A stretch of DNA of 64,000 nucleotides from Sphingomonas sp. GM_Shp_1 (GTDB lineage: Bacteria > Pseudomonadota > Alphaproteobacteria > Sphingomonadales > Sphingomonadaceae), in contig NZ_JALNUR010000009.1 in assembly GCF_026540895.1 (NCBI RefSeq), positions 1 to 64,000 of the forward strand, written 5' to 3'. Position numbers and translations under genes: made by a program. Positions 1 through 8,683 of this stretch are shown piece after piece (the first letter of the stretch is position 1; every line of letters begins with the position of its first letter). The notes beneath the pieces are model-generated. The model saw only the letters and a program-made list of their open reading frames with translations. It made no database searches and had not been told where the DNA came from.

Positions 1-330
1 GATGCGGAAACTCTCGTCATCGATCGCGACGGCGCGGTATCCCGTGCCGCGCAGCAACAGCCTCAGCGCGCGGGCGGGCGGCATGTCGGCGATCAGCGCG
101 GGGGTTCGGACCCGGCGCAACCGGTCGTCGGTGGTGATGACGGTGATCCCGCCCTGCCGCGCCAGTTCGCGCAGAGCCATGTCGAGCGTCGTGGGAGCGA
201 TGCGAATGGGCCGTGCGACCGACATGGGCCGCTCCCGCGCCTGGACCGCGACCGGCGTGACGAGGCAGAGCGCAGCCCATAGGCCGCGCTCAGCGATCCT
301 CGTTCGACGCCCGCAATATCCAGTCCCCAC
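1..330 (-). CDS. TonB-dependent receptor, N-terminal STN domain (partial, cut by window edge)
   Basis: Only the first ~110 codons are in the window; the reading frame runs open off the left edge. After a hydrophobic leader (LWAALCLVTPVAVQA) comes an STN (secretin/TonB N-terminal) domain, with ALRELARQGGITV and a downstream ALRLLLRGTGYR stretch. STN domains in transducing receptors pass the ligand signal to a periplasmic FecR protein, and a FecR gene lies directly upstream. No ATG precedes the leader in this frame, so I chose the GTG at 330, which overlaps the end of fecR by about 40 nt; an ATG at 225 would remove the leader. The barrel and plug lie outside the window, so the ligand (iron chelate or other) cannot be named. 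Domain call is firm, start is not. Confidence 0.7.
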   Translation of the reverse strand, partial: MGTGYCGRRTRIAERGLWAALCLVTPVAVQARERPMSVARPIRIAPTTLDMALRELARQGGITVITTDDRLRRVRTPALIADMPPARALRLLLRGTGYRAVAIDDESFRI

Positions 331-1219
331 CGCTCTGGCGCCACTCCGCTCCGATCAGCTTCGCGAAACGAGGAACGTCCCGACCGGCATCGCCCGTCAT
401 GCGGACGACACCCGTGACGTTGCGATCGGCCAGAGCCCCCTCCACCGCGATCCGCATGCCATAGGCGGATTGCAATCGTGCAGCAATCGCCCCGACCGGC
501 TCGCCATCGAAATCGAGCAACCCGCCGCGCCACCCCCCGATGGTCGACGGATCGACGGCGACGCGGCGAAGGCTGTGCCGTGCCTCGTCCAGATGGATGC
601 CCTGCCCCGCCGCCAGTGCGATCTCCTGCCCCAGCGGCGCCAGCGCCACCGATCCTTCCGCGACCGCCACGTCCAGTCGCCGCCCCGTGCGCCGCACGTC
701 GAACACCGTTCCCATGTCGCGAATGACGACCCCGCCCGAACGAAGCTCGAACGGCGCGGACGGGTCGTGGCGGACATGGAACAGCGCCTGCCCCGCTTCC
801 AGCGTTGCGACGCGGGTGTCGTTGCGGTCGTAGCGCAGCCGCGATCCCCCCGCGAGTTCGATCCGCGTGCCATCATTGAGCGCGATCCGGCGCGTCTCGC
901 CCGCGCGAGTCTGCTCGACCTGCATGTCGGGACCTCGGTTCAGCAGCACCGGCCCGCTGACCAGCGCCACCGCCGCCGCGACGCCGCCGAGCAACCACCA
1001 GCGCCCCCATCCGCCATTGTCGTTGGCGGCTTCGACCACCGGCTCGGCTTCCGCCTGCACGGGCGGCGCGACCAGCAGCGCATCGGCCATGGCGACCGCG
1101 TCATAGGCGCGCGCATTGGCCGGGCTGTCCTCCAGCCACGTCGCAAAGGCGTCCCATTCGGCGGCGCTCATGTCGCGCTGCCGGATGTGCCAGTCGATCG
1201 CCTGCTCCTCACGCGTCAC
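290..1219 (-). CDS. FecR-family anti-sigma/signal-transducing membrane protein
   Basis: A 309-residue protein with the three-part FecR layout: an N-terminal cytoplasmic DUF4880-type helix region (about residues 5-50, with EWDAFATWLEDSPANARAYD), one transmembrane segment (about 75-95, WWLLGGVAAAVALVSGPVLL), then a periplasmic FecR domain (about 105-200) and a C-terminal domain resembling DUF4974. Such proteins hold an ECF sigma factor inactive until a TonB receptor's STN domain signals. Its start codon overlaps the sigma factor stop (ATGA, 1216-1219), so the two are translationally coupled, and the receptor gene follows. Length is normal for the family. Signal specificity is unknown because the receptor is truncated. 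Confidence 0.9.
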   Translation of the reverse strand: MTREEQAIDWHIRQRDMSAAEWDAFATWLEDSPANARAYDAVAMADALLVAPPVQAEAEPVVEAANDNGGWGRWWLLGGVAAAVALVSGPVLLNRGPDMQVEQTRAGETRRIALNDGTRIELAGGSRLRYDRNDTRVATLEAGQALFHVRHDPSAPFELRSGGVVIRDMGTVFDVRRTGRRLDVAVAEGSVALAPLGQEIALAAGQGIHLDEARHSLRRVAVDPSTIGGWRGGLLDFDGEPVGAIAARLQSAYGMRIAVEGALADRNVTGVVRMTGDAGRDVPRFAKLIGAEWRQSGGDWILRASNEDR

Positions 1220-1767
1220 CCGTCCGCGCTCCCTTCATGATCAGGACGATGCGGAAGCCCCCGATCCGCACCCTCCCCTTCGCGATTTTCCTGCAAAAAC
1301 CGATAGGCGCGCCGCAACAGCTTCTCGACCGCGCTGACGCTGATCCCCATGCGCTCGGCAATCACCCTTTGCGGTTGCTCCTCGAAGCGGAACAGGGTGA
1401 AGGCCTGGCGCATCCGGTCGGGCATATGCGCGATCCGGGCATGGGCCTGTTCCAGCGCGCGGCGGCCCGCGACGATGCGTTCGGGATCGGCATATTCCTC
1501 CGACCCGGGCTGCACCTCTTCCCAGGCCCCGTCGCGCGCGCTGCGCCGGGCGGCGGCGATCCGGCGGTCGGTCGCCAGATTGGTCGCCATGCGGCAGAAA
1601 AAGGGCACCGGCTGCTCGACATGCGCGCCGTCCATCCCGGCGATGCGCAGCCACAGATCCTGAAGCGCGTCTTCGGCATCCTCCGCCGAACCGAGCCGGG
1701 CCGCCAGCAGGCGACGCAGCAACGGCCGCGCCTCCAAGAACTGGCCTTCCAGACCCGTACCGCTCAA
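1216..1767 (-). CDS. ECF (FecI-like) RNA polymerase sigma factor
   Basis: A 183-residue group 4 sigma factor. Region 2 is seen near residues 25-45 (AEDALQDLWLRIAG) and region 4 near 110-165, where a helix-turn-helix reads VIAERMGISVSAVEKLLRRA. There is no region 3, as expected for ECF factors. It is first in a sigma-fecR-receptor unit on the minus strand, and its last codons overlap fecR by 4 nt. By analogy with FecIR it would activate the adjacent receptor gene once released by FecR. The start is the ATG giving MSGTGLEGQF. It lies 15 nt downstream of the deacetylase stop, so some read-through from the glycosyltransferase/deacetylase pair is possible. Confidence 0.9.
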   Translation of the reverse strand: MSGTGLEGQFLEARPLLRRLLAARLGSAEDAEDALQDLWLRIAGMDGAHVEQPVPFFCRMATNLATDRRIAAARRSARDGAWEEVQPGSEEYADPERIVAGRRALEQAHARIAHMPDRMRQAFTLFRFEEQPQRVIAERMGISVSAVEKLLRRAYRFLQENREGEGADRGLPHRPDHEGSADG

Positions 1768-1782
1768 ACCGCCGCCCTCTGG

Positions 1783-2583
1783 TCAGGCGGCGAAGGCCAG
1801 CCCGCGTGACGCCGCCATGTCGGAAACCGAAATATTGCGCAAGACGTCCGCCTCGTCCCGCCGCGCCGCCGCGATGGCGTCGCCGGGGCGCGTTCCCGCG
1901 CCGGGATGGCACATCACCAGATGATAGGCCCCCGCCCGGTCCAGGAAGCGCAGCAGGGCTTCCCCGAAGCGACCGTCGAAGCCGTAATGGCCCGCAAAGC
2001 CGTGATTGCAGCGCAGGCCCACCGCCGCCGCCGCCCGCGCGAATCCACGCGAGTGAAAAGCGCTGCCGACCGCCTTGCCGCGCCATGGCCGCCCGAGCAG
2101 CGCGGCGACCCGGTCCTCACAGGTGCGAAGCCACGCATCCGGCGCGCGGCGGCGGGTGATCTCCAGCACGATCGGGCGGATGACCGGCAGCGCGTGGGAA
2201 TGCTGGTGCCCGTCGACAAAGGCGGGCGGGCGGCCCATCGCCGCCTCGAACCGGTCGAATTGCGCCTCTACCTCGCGCGCGATCTCGGCGGGGTCCAGCT
2301 TGCCACGCGCCGCCAACCGGGTCAGTGGATCGATCCCCGGCATCACCCCACCTTGGGTAAAGCCATTGGGGTGGATCGGCGCTTCCTCGGTCAGCGTCAG
2401 GTGGAGCCCGATCTGCGCGGTGACGGGCACGTCGCGCAGCATCGCGCTGTCCTCCGCCCAATTGGGGCGAAGCGTCATGCAACTCGTGGCGTTCAGCTTG
2501 CCCGCACGGAGGAGTTCGGTGATGACCAGACTGTCTTCGGTGGAAAAGGCGAAATCGTCAGCGCAGAGAATAAGCTGGTTCAC
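1783..2583 (-). CDS. ChbG/HpnK (YdjC-like) family carbohydrate deacetylase
   Basis: A 266-residue metal-dependent deacetylase of the ChbG/HpnK family. Visible signatures are the N-terminal LILCADDFAFS (metal-binding Asp-Asp), IGLHLTLTE with its family His, and VDGHQHSHALP, which carries the two further His ligands. Members remove N-acetyl groups from sugars such as chitooligosaccharides or the GlcNAc of hopanoids. Its start overlaps the end of the GT2 glycosyltransferase gene by 26 nt, so the two are coupled. A glycosyltransferase followed by a deacetylase suggests that an acetylated amino sugar is attached to a carrier and then deacetylated; that is inference. The substrate cannot be told from sequence. 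Confidence 0.87.
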   Translation of the reverse strand: MNQLILCADDFAFSTEDSLVITELLRAGKLNATSCMTLRPNWAEDSAMLRDVPVTAQIGLHLTLTEEAPIHPNGFTQGGVMPGIDPLTRLAARGKLDPAEIAREVEAQFDRFEAAMGRPPAFVDGHQHSHALPVIRPIVLEITRRRAPDAWLRTCEDRVAALLGRPWRGKAVGSAFHSRGFARAAAAVGLRCNHGFAGHYGFDGRFGEALLRFLDRAGAYHLVMCHPGAGTRPGDAIAAARRDEADVLRNISVSDMAASRGLAFAA

Positions 2584-3457
2584 CCACCACTCCTGCCAGA
2601 TCCTGATAGGCCTTTTCGCGCATCCGCTCGGTGGTCAGACGCCGCGCCGTCAGCCGCCGCGCGAGGAATGTGTAGAAGAACCAGTCCCCCGCGAACGGCG
2701 CGGTCACGCTGTAGAGCAATCGTTCAGCCAGCGTCCAGCGGATCGACTCCCGGTCCCGCTCGCGGTCCGACGGCACGCACCAGAAGCCGTCGGCATAGCG
2801 CATCGTGCCATGGCGAAGGACGCGGTGGATCACCTCATGATCCTCCAGCACATAGTTCCAGTGGCGCGGATCGAACCCGCCCGCCGCCTTCAACGCCTTG
2901 GTACAGAAAGCCTGTCCCGCACCGCCCGCATGGCATTGGCGGGGCAGCAGCCGCGCGGCCAGACGGATGGTCGCGGACTCGCGCCGCCGCTCCGCCTCGC
3001 CGTCGCCGGGTGCGATGAAATAGGCCCCCGCCACGACGCAGCCCGGCTGCTCCAGCAGCGCCTGCGCCTCGGCCAGATAGGTTTCGGGATAGAGGGTATC
3101 GGCATCGCATGTGGCGACGAAGCGCGTATGGACATGGTCGAGGCCCAGCCGCAGCGCGTTGATCTTGCCGGGCAAGCCCTGATGCAACAGGATATGGTCC
3201 AGCCCCAGCCGCTCGCAGCTTTCCGCCGCGACCCGCGCGCTGGCGTCGAGCGACCCGTTATCGACCAGCACCAGCCGGAAACGCACCGTCTGCCGCGCCA
3301 GGCTTTCCAGCGTCGCCGCCAGTTCGGCCTCTTCGTTGAAGAAGGGCACGACCACCGTCCAGCATGGCGCGACATAGGTCGCCGCCTGTTCCGTCTTGCC
3401 GGCATCGGCCCAAGCCCTGGCATTGCGCCAAGCCGCGCCTTCCGCATCGAGCAGCAT
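2558..3457 (-). CDS. Family 2 glycosyltransferase
   Basis: GT2-type (GT-A fold) glycosyltransferase of about 299 residues. Seen are the opening strand TVVVPFFNEEAELAATLES, LVLVDNGSLDASA, a DxD metal motif in FVATCDADTLYPETYLA and a probable catalytic acidic pair in VLEDHEVIHRVLR. There is no convincing membrane helix, so it is probably cytosolic or peripheral. I chose the ATG giving MLLDAEGAAW because homology-like sequence begins just after it; an upstream in-frame ATG at 3535 would add 26 atypical residues. It is the first gene of a pair with the ChbG/HpnK deacetylase and is divergent from a GT39-like membrane protein. Donor and acceptor are unknown. Confidence 0.85.
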   Translation of the reverse strand: MLLDAEGAAWRNARAWADAGKTEQAATYVAPCWTVVVPFFNEEAELAATLESLARQTVRFRLVLVDNGSLDASARVAAESCERLGLDHILLHQGLPGKINALRLGLDHVHTRFVATCDADTLYPETYLAEAQALLEQPGCVVAGAYFIAPGDGEAERRRESATIRLAARLLPRQCHAGGAGQAFCTKALKAAGGFDPRHWNYVLEDHEVIHRVLRHGTMRYADGFWCVPSDRERDRESIRWTLAERLLYSVTAPFAGDWFFYTFLARRLTARRLTTERMREKAYQDLAGVVGEPAYSLR

Positions 3458-3722
3458 TACCCCACCCCGCCCATGAAATCCGAAAACCGCCTCGTTGCCG
3501 AAGCCCCCGAACCTGGGCGCAGGCGCCCAGCCCAAGGTGTTTCATGCTAGGGACGTCGCCACCGCCGCCGGACCGCACACGGAATATAAAATAAATTTAG
3601 TCCCGCGAGCCTTGCCGATTTCCTTTGCGAAGCCGCCGCCGGCAGTGACATGGGCGACGCGAGATCGGGTCCATCGCCGATTTCCCGCACCATCCAGGAC
3701 CGATAGCCCAAAACGGATCACC
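3458..3722. promoter_or_regulatory. Divergent intergenic region with AT-rich patch
   Basis: This 265-nt gap separates the minus-strand glycosyltransferase from the plus-strand GT39-like gene. It contains an unusually AT-rich run at 3583-3600 (aatataaaataaatttag) in otherwise GC-rich DNA, a plausible promoter for one or both directions. I could not define a convincing -35/-10 pair. No extra gene is seen here. Confidence 0.4.
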
Positions 3723-5234
3723 ATGACGGATCTGACGTCGCCCCGCCCACATTCCGCACGGCCTGCCACGCTTGCCCTTCCCGACCGACCCTTTTGGGTC
3801 GCGCTGGCGCTGCTGGCGTTCGCCGTGCTGGTCCGGGCGCGGGATTTCGGAAACCCGGTCGCGCATGTCGACGAGCAATATTATCTGCTGGTCGGCGACC
3901 GGCTGTTGCACGGCGCGCGGCTGTATATCGATCTGTGGGATCGCAAGCCGCCCGGGCTGTTCCTGCTGTTCGCCGGGTTCCGCCTGCTGCCGGGCGACGG
4001 CTTCCTGGCCTATCAACTGGTCGCCACGCTATGTGCGGCTGCCACGGGCTGGCTGATCTGGCTGGCGGCGCGGCGGATGGCGCTGGCCCCGCCCTCCGGG
4101 CTGGCGGCGGGGGCAGCCTATATCCTCTGGCTGCCGCTGCTCAGCGGGGGGAGCGGCCAGTCCCCAGTCTTCTACAATCTGGCGATGACGGCGGCGGCGG
4201 TGCTGACCTTGGAACTGCCCCGCCTGGCCGCGCGACGCGCGAGCGGCATGATCGTGCTGAGCGGCGCGGTCGCGTGCCTGCTGGCGGGCGTGGCGATCCA
4301 GATCAAATACACCCCGCTGGTCGAAGGGGCGTTCTTCGGCCTCGCGCATCTCTGGTATCTGTGGCGGGCGCGGGGGAAGCCGGCGACGGTCGTGGCGGCG
4401 GCGCTGCTCTGGATGGTGCTGGGGCTGTTGCCGACCGCGCTGATCGTCCTGCAATATTGGCTGAAGGGCGCGGCGGCGTTCGACGCCTTCTGGTTCGCCA
4501 ATTTCACCTCGATCACGCTGCGTCGGGGCTATCCGGCGGCGAAGATCGCGGGGCGGCTGGCGGGGATCGGCGGACAGTTGCTGCCGCTGATCGCGTGCGC
4601 GGTCGTCGCCTGGCGCAAGGGCCCGCAGAGCCCCGCCATGACGCTGACCCGCATCTGGCTGGCCTTCGCTCTCATTGCCTTCGCAATGATCGGGGCCTTT
4701 TTCGACCATTACGCCCTGCCGCTGCTCGCGCCGCTGGCGCTCGCCGCCGCACCCGCCTTCGCCATGGGGCGCAAGGCCATCCTGCCCGTCTTCGTCATCG
4801 GCGCCGGGCTGTTCGTCTTCCACGCCGCGACCAACGACCCGAGCGAGGGCGACGGCATCCGCCGCATGGCCAAAGTCATGGCGGCGGTCGATGGCGGCGA
4901 ATGTCCCTATGTCTTTGCCGGGGACTCCAGCCTCTATCATCTATCGGGCGGATGCGTGCCGACCCCTTATGCCTTTCCCTCCTCGCTCGCCTATGAGGCC
5001 GAGCGGGGCGCGATCGGGGTGGACGAAAGGGCGGAGGTCGCGCGTATCCTCGCCCGCCGTCCGCCCGCCATCGTGACGCTGGACGACCCCTTTTCGCCCT
5101 GGAACGCGGAGACGGAGAGGCTGATGACACAGGCCCTGGCGCGCGACTATCGCCCGGTCATGGCGGTGCCGCGCGAGGGGCGGCACGAACTGCTTTACGT
5201 CCGGCGCGACCGGCTCGTTTCGCTTCCCAAATAA
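3723..5234 (+). CDS. GT39-like (ArnT/dolichyl-phosphate-mannosyltransferase type) membrane glycosyltransferase
   Basis: A 503-residue polytopic membrane protein with about ten hydrophobic segments, the first FWVALALLAFAVLVRA. Just after it an acidic pair (HVDEQYYLLVGDRLL) matches the DE motif in the first external loop of GT-C/GT39 transferases, followed by LWDRKPPGLFLLFA. Such enzymes move a sugar from a polyprenyl-phosphate carrier to lipid, protein or glycan on the periplasmic face. The ATG at 3723 starts MTDLTSPRPH; upstream in-frame sequence is not homology-like. It is divergent from the GT2/deacetylase pair, consistent with a shared envelope-glycan task, though this is unproven. A hairpin follows the stop. 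Confidence 0.75.
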   Translation: MTDLTSPRPHSARPATLALPDRPFWVALALLAFAVLVRARDFGNPVAHVDEQYYLLVGDRLLHGARLYIDLWDRKPPGLFLLFAGFRLLPGDGFLAYQLVATLCAAATGWLIWLAARRMALAPPSGLAAGAAYILWLPLLSGGSGQSPVFYNLAMTAAAVLTLELPRLAARRASGMIVLSGAVACLLAGVAIQIKYTPLVEGAFFGLAHLWYLWRARGKPATVVAAALLWMVLGLLPTALIVLQYWLKGAAAFDAFWFANFTSITLRRGYPAAKIAGRLAGIGGQLLPLIACAVVAWRKGPQSPAMTLTRIWLAFALIAFAMIGAFFDHYALPLLAPLALAAAPAFAMGRKAILPVFVIGAGLFVFHAATNDPSEGDGIRRMAKVMAAVDGGECPYVFAGDSSLYHLSGGCVPTPYAFPSSLAYEAERGAIGVDERAEVARILARRPPAIVTLDDPFSPWNAETERLMTQALARDYRPVMAVPREGRHELLYVRRDRLVSLPK

Positions 5235-5240
5235 AAGCAC

Positions 5241-5271
5241 GGGCGCGGTTGTTTTCCCAGCAACCCCGCCC
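5241..5271 (+). terminator. Hairpin after GT39-like gene
   Basis: Arms GGGCGCGGTTG (5241-5251) and CAACCCCGCCC (5261-5271) form an 11-bp stem with one mismatch and a 9-nt loop. It starts 7 nt after the stop codon. No long T run follows, so termination strength is uncertain. Confidence 0.5.
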
Positions 5272-5310
5272 CATTTGCCGCGTCGAACCCTCTTATGGAG
5301 CCGCAAGCGC

Positions 5311-6174
5311 ATGAGTGACGACGCCTATACCCCACCCGCCATCTGGACCTGGGACAAGGAAAGCGGCGGCCGCTTCGCCTCGATCAACCGGCCCGTCGCG
5401 GGCGCGACGCATGACAAGCCCCTGCCGGTCGGTCGCCATCCGCTCCAGCTCTATTCGATGGGCACGCCCAACGGGGTGAAGGTCACGATCCTGCTGGAGG
5501 AACTGCTCGCCGCCGGACATGCGGACGCGGAATATGACGCCTGGCTGATCCGCATCGGCGAGGGCGACCAGTTCGGCAGCGGCTTCGTGGAGATCAATCC
5601 CAATTCCAAGATCCCCGCGCTGGTCGACCATCGCGGTGACGAGCCGCTCGCCATCTTCGAATCCGGCGCGATCCTGATGCATCTGGCGGAGAGCTTCGGC
5701 GCCTTCCTGCCGACCGGGCCCGCCGCGCGGGCACGGGTCCTGTCCTGGCTGTTCTGGCAGATGGGCAGCGCGCCGTTCCTGGGCGGCGGCTTCGGCCATT
5801 TCTATGCCTATGCGCCGGTGAAGATCGAATATGCGATCAACCGCTATGCCATGGAGGCCAAGCGCCAGCTCGACGTGCTGAACCGCCAGCTGGAGCATAA
5901 CGCGTACGTCGCGGGTGACGAATACAGCATCGCCGACATGGCGATCTGGCCCTGGTATGGGCAGGTCGTGCTGGGCGACCTCTATGGCGCCGCCGAATTC
6001 CTTCAGGTGCAGGAATATACCCATGTCCTGCGCTGGGCCCGGGAACTGGCGGCGCGTCCGGCGGTGAAGCGCGGGCGGATGGTCAACCGCACCGTCGGCG
6101 ACCCCGCCGAACAATTGCCCGAGCGGCACGACGCCAGCGATTTCGACCTGCGCACGGCGGACAAGCTCGCCTGA
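5311..6174 (+). CDS. yghU: YghU-type glutathione S-transferase / disulfide-bond oxidoreductase
   Basis: A 287-residue Nu-class GST-like protein. The N-terminal thioredoxin fold holds LQLYSMGTPNGVKVTILLEE, with the TPNG stretch that binds glutathione in YghU/YfcG proteins, then NPNSKIPALVDH and IFESGAILMHLAE (the ESGAI element). The C-terminal helical domain includes EYSIADMAIWPWYG. YghU enzymes bind two glutathiones and reduce disulfides and organic peroxides. The chosen ATG gives MSDDAYTPPAIW, which matches the long N-terminal extension of YghU; an upstream ATG is possible but lacks family character. It stands alone between two hairpins and is probably monocistronic. Confidence 0.9.
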   Translation: MSDDAYTPPAIWTWDKESGGRFASINRPVAGATHDKPLPVGRHPLQLYSMGTPNGVKVTILLEELLAAGHADAEYDAWLIRIGEGDQFGSGFVEINPNSKIPALVDHRGDEPLAIFESGAILMHLAESFGAFLPTGPAARARVLSWLFWQMGSAPFLGGGFGHFYAYAPVKIEYAINRYAMEAKRQLDVLNRQLEHNAYVAGDEYSIADMAIWPWYGQVVLGDLYGAAEFLQVQEYTHVLRWARELAARPAVKRGRMVNRTVGDPAEQLPERHDASDFDLRTADKLA

Positions 6175-6179
6175 CCGTA

Positions 6180-6210
6180 AATCCTCCCCAAGCCGAGCTT
6201 GGGGAGGATT
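6180..6210 (+). terminator. Perfect 14-bp hairpin after yghU
   Basis: AATCCTCCCCAAGC (6180-6193) and GCTTGGGGAGGATT (6197-6210) form a perfect stem with a 3-nt loop, beginning 6 nt after the yghU stop. Its CCTCCCC/GGGGAGG core is shared with the longer palindromic repeats elsewhere in the window, so it may be a solo half of that family acting as a terminator. Confidence 0.65.
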
Positions 6211-6282
6211 GGGAAATGACGCGCCTATGTCATTTGCCGCCAGAGGGTTGATCCTTTCGGCAGTCTGGGCCTTAACCCTGTC

Positions 6283-8667
6283 ATGTTTCGCTCACCCCGT
6301 CCCCTGATGGCGCTGGCGCTGGCCGCCGCCGCCCTGGTCGAAAGCCCGCTCTGCGCCGCGGATCCCGCGCCCTTCGACCTGCCCGGTCCGGGCCTGCGCA
6401 TCATGGTGACGCGCGGGGACAAGAGCCTGCCCATCGCGGAGGTGCCCAACCTTGCCACCGGCGACCGGCTGACCATCGATGCGGACCTGCCCAGCGACCA
6501 GCGCGCGCGCTACATCCTCTTCTCCGCCTTTCTCAGCGGCGCGACCAATCCGCCGCCCAAGAACTGGGTCCAGTCGGCCGAGACCTGGAAGTCCAAGGAT
6601 AAGGATCGCCGCCTGACCCTGACCGTGCCCAAGGGCGCGCGGCAAATGGCGCTGTTCCTGGTGCCCGAGACCGGCGGCGCGTCGGGCACCATCGTCGATG
6701 CGGTGCGCGACCGGCCCGGCGAGTTCGTCCGCGCGGTGCAGGACCTGAACCAGGCCTCGCTCGACCGATCGCGGCTCAACGCCTTCGTCGCGGCGATCCG
6801 CGCGCAGGAGAACAGCCACCCCGAATTCCTGCGCACCCTGGCCCCGGCCCTGTCGAACAGCCTGGCGATCAAGCTGAACCCCGACTGCCTGGCGCGCGTC
6901 ATCGAGTTGCAGGCGGCATGCCTGTTGGAGAACCGCGACTCGCTGGTGCTGGCGGACATCCACAGCAGTTCGATGACCGACACGCTGATCGGCGCGCCGA
7001 CCGACCTGGCACTGCAACTCAGCTATACGCGCGAGGCCGGGCTGGGCTATTACAGCCCCTATATCGGCGTGATCCGCGATATCGCGCGCGTGTTTGGCGC
7101 CTTCGGCAATCCGCAGTTCAATTATCTGCCCACACTCGCCACGCGAGAGGGAGACCGGCTGTCGCTGCTGCTCAACGCCGCGCCGTCCTTCGCCAAGCCC
7201 AAATCGGTGCTGGTCGCCGCCATGCCCGCCATCGACGCGTCCAGCCCGCCGCGCCTGCGCGTGACCGGGGACGCGCCGCTGTGCGGGGCGCGTCCCGCCC
7301 TCGTCCTGCCGGTGGAGGGCGCGCCGCTGATCTATTCCACCGCCTTCGCGCGCAACATCATGGTGTCGCTGACCGGGGCGAACGGCAAGACCATCGACGT
7401 GCCCGTCCGCGCACGGGCCGACCGGGGCGGCTATGTCCTCACCGAGCCGCTACCTGCCGGAGCGCTGTCGGGCAAGGTGACCGCCAAGCTGCACGGTGAG
7501 TGGGGTTTCGACGGGTTCGAGGGGCCGAGCTTCACGCTGCAATTTCCCGATGGCGGCGAATGGCGTGCGGGTGATGCGGGACAGAGCCTGGTCGTCGGTC
7601 GCGACAACGCGGTGGTGCTGACCGGCCCCGCCGCCGCTTGCGTCACCGGCGTCACGATGCGCGGGCCGGGCGGCGCCGCGCAACCGGTGCCCTTCACCCT
7701 GCGGGGGACCGACGGCGTCACCGTGACCCTGCCGCTCAGAAATGCGCGCGCGGGCGAGGTCAGGCTGGAGGTGCAGCAGATCGGCGATAGCGCACCGCGC
7801 ACCGTCACCTTGCGCGCCTATTCGCCCGCCAGCCGGATCGACACGGTGACGCTGGCCAAGGGCGATCGCTTCGTGACGCTGACCGGCCAGCGGCTGGACG
7901 AGATCGCGGGCGTGGAGGTCGGCGATGTCCGCCTCTCCCCGGATGGCCTGACCCGCGAAGGGGATAGCGACCGGCTGATCGCCACCGCCACCGATGGCCG
8001 GGTGCCGGACGGAACCAGCGCGAAGATCCGGCTGACCGACGGGCGCACCCTGTCGGTACCGATCACGCCCGCCCCGCCGCGCCCCGCCGCGACGCTGATC
8101 GCGCGCAGCCTGACGTCCAAGGATGCCGCCGGTGCCGTCGCGCTCGCCACCCGCGACGAGAATGTCCTGCCCGACAATAGCCGCCTGACCTTCTCGATCC
8201 GCGCCGCCGAAGGAACCCGCCTGGCACCGACCGACGCGATCGAGGTCGCGACGGGTGATGGCGGTACCACCGTCCTGCTGGAGGGGGGGCGTGACGTGCG
8301 GCTGTCCTCGCCCGACATCGCGGTCGCAACGCTCGATCCGGCGCGGCTGGGCCCAGCGGCGGCGGGGCCGCTCCGCTACCGCATCGTGCGCGGGGCGATC
8401 AAGGGCGACTGGGCTCCGCTCGCCACGCTGGTCCGGTTGCCGCGCATCGCTGGCGGCGGCTGCGAGCAGAATGGCTGCTGGCTGGAGGGCCGCGACCTGT
8501 TCCTGATCGACCGGGTAGCCGCCAGCGCCGACATGGCGGACGCGGTCGGCGTGCCGCCGGGCTATACGGCAGCGCGTCTGACGGTGCCTTCGGCGCGGGA
8601 TGGGGTGCTGTATGTGGCGCTCCGGGATGCGCCGAACGTGGTGTTTACGCTGACGTTGAAATCTTAG
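6283..8667 (+). CDS. Large secreted protein of unknown function
   Basis: A 794-residue protein I do not recognise. It opens with a clear Sec signal peptide (MFRSPRPLMALALAAAALVE, cleavage probably near LCAADPAP). Residues about 30-260 look mixed alpha/beta with a conserved-looking middle containing several Cys (LNPDCLARVIELQAACLLE). From about residue 320 onward it is rich in predicted beta strands with repeated Ig/TIG-like phrases, for example DTVTLAKGDRFVTLTGQRLD, suggesting several beta-sandwich modules. A CEQNGC pair occurs near the C-terminus. Codon use is like its neighbours. It sits alone, convergent with the GST gene (16-nt gap), so context gives no role. An exported envelope or surface protein is the only safe inference. 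Confidence 0.8.
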   Translation: MFRSPRPLMALALAAAALVESPLCAADPAPFDLPGPGLRIMVTRGDKSLPIAEVPNLATGDRLTIDADLPSDQRARYILFSAFLSGATNPPPKNWVQSAETWKSKDKDRRLTLTVPKGARQMALFLVPETGGASGTIVDAVRDRPGEFVRAVQDLNQASLDRSRLNAFVAAIRAQENSHPEFLRTLAPALSNSLAIKLNPDCLARVIELQAACLLENRDSLVLADIHSSSMTDTLIGAPTDLALQLSYTREAGLGYYSPYIGVIRDIARVFGAFGNPQFNYLPTLATREGDRLSLLLNAAPSFAKPKSVLVAAMPAIDASSPPRLRVTGDAPLCGARPALVLPVEGAPLIYSTAFARNIMVSLTGANGKTIDVPVRARADRGGYVLTEPLPAGALSGKVTAKLHGEWGFDGFEGPSFTLQFPDGGEWRAGDAGQSLVVGRDNAVVLTGPAAACVTGVTMRGPGGAAQPVPFTLRGTDGVTVTLPLRNARAGEVRLEVQQIGDSAPRTVTLRAYSPASRIDTVTLAKGDRFVTLTGQRLDEIAGVEVGDVRLSPDGLTREGDSDRLIATATDGRVPDGTSAKIRLTDGRTLSVPITPAPPRPAATLIARSLTSKDAAGAVALATRDENVLPDNSRLTFSIRAAEGTRLAPTDAIEVATGDGGTTVLLEGGRDVRLSSPDIAVATLDPARLGPAAAGPLRYRIVRGAIKGDWAPLATLVRLPRIAGGGCEQNGCWLEGRDLFLIDRVAASADMADAVGVPPGYTAARLTVPSARDGVLYVALRDAPNVVFTLTLKS

Positions 8668-8683
8668 GTGAATTCCCTTGGCC

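Noticed and set aside
2..1240. 412-residue plus-strand frame over the fecR/sigma genes
   Set aside because: Antisense shadow; the minus-strand genes have full family signatures and coupled starts.
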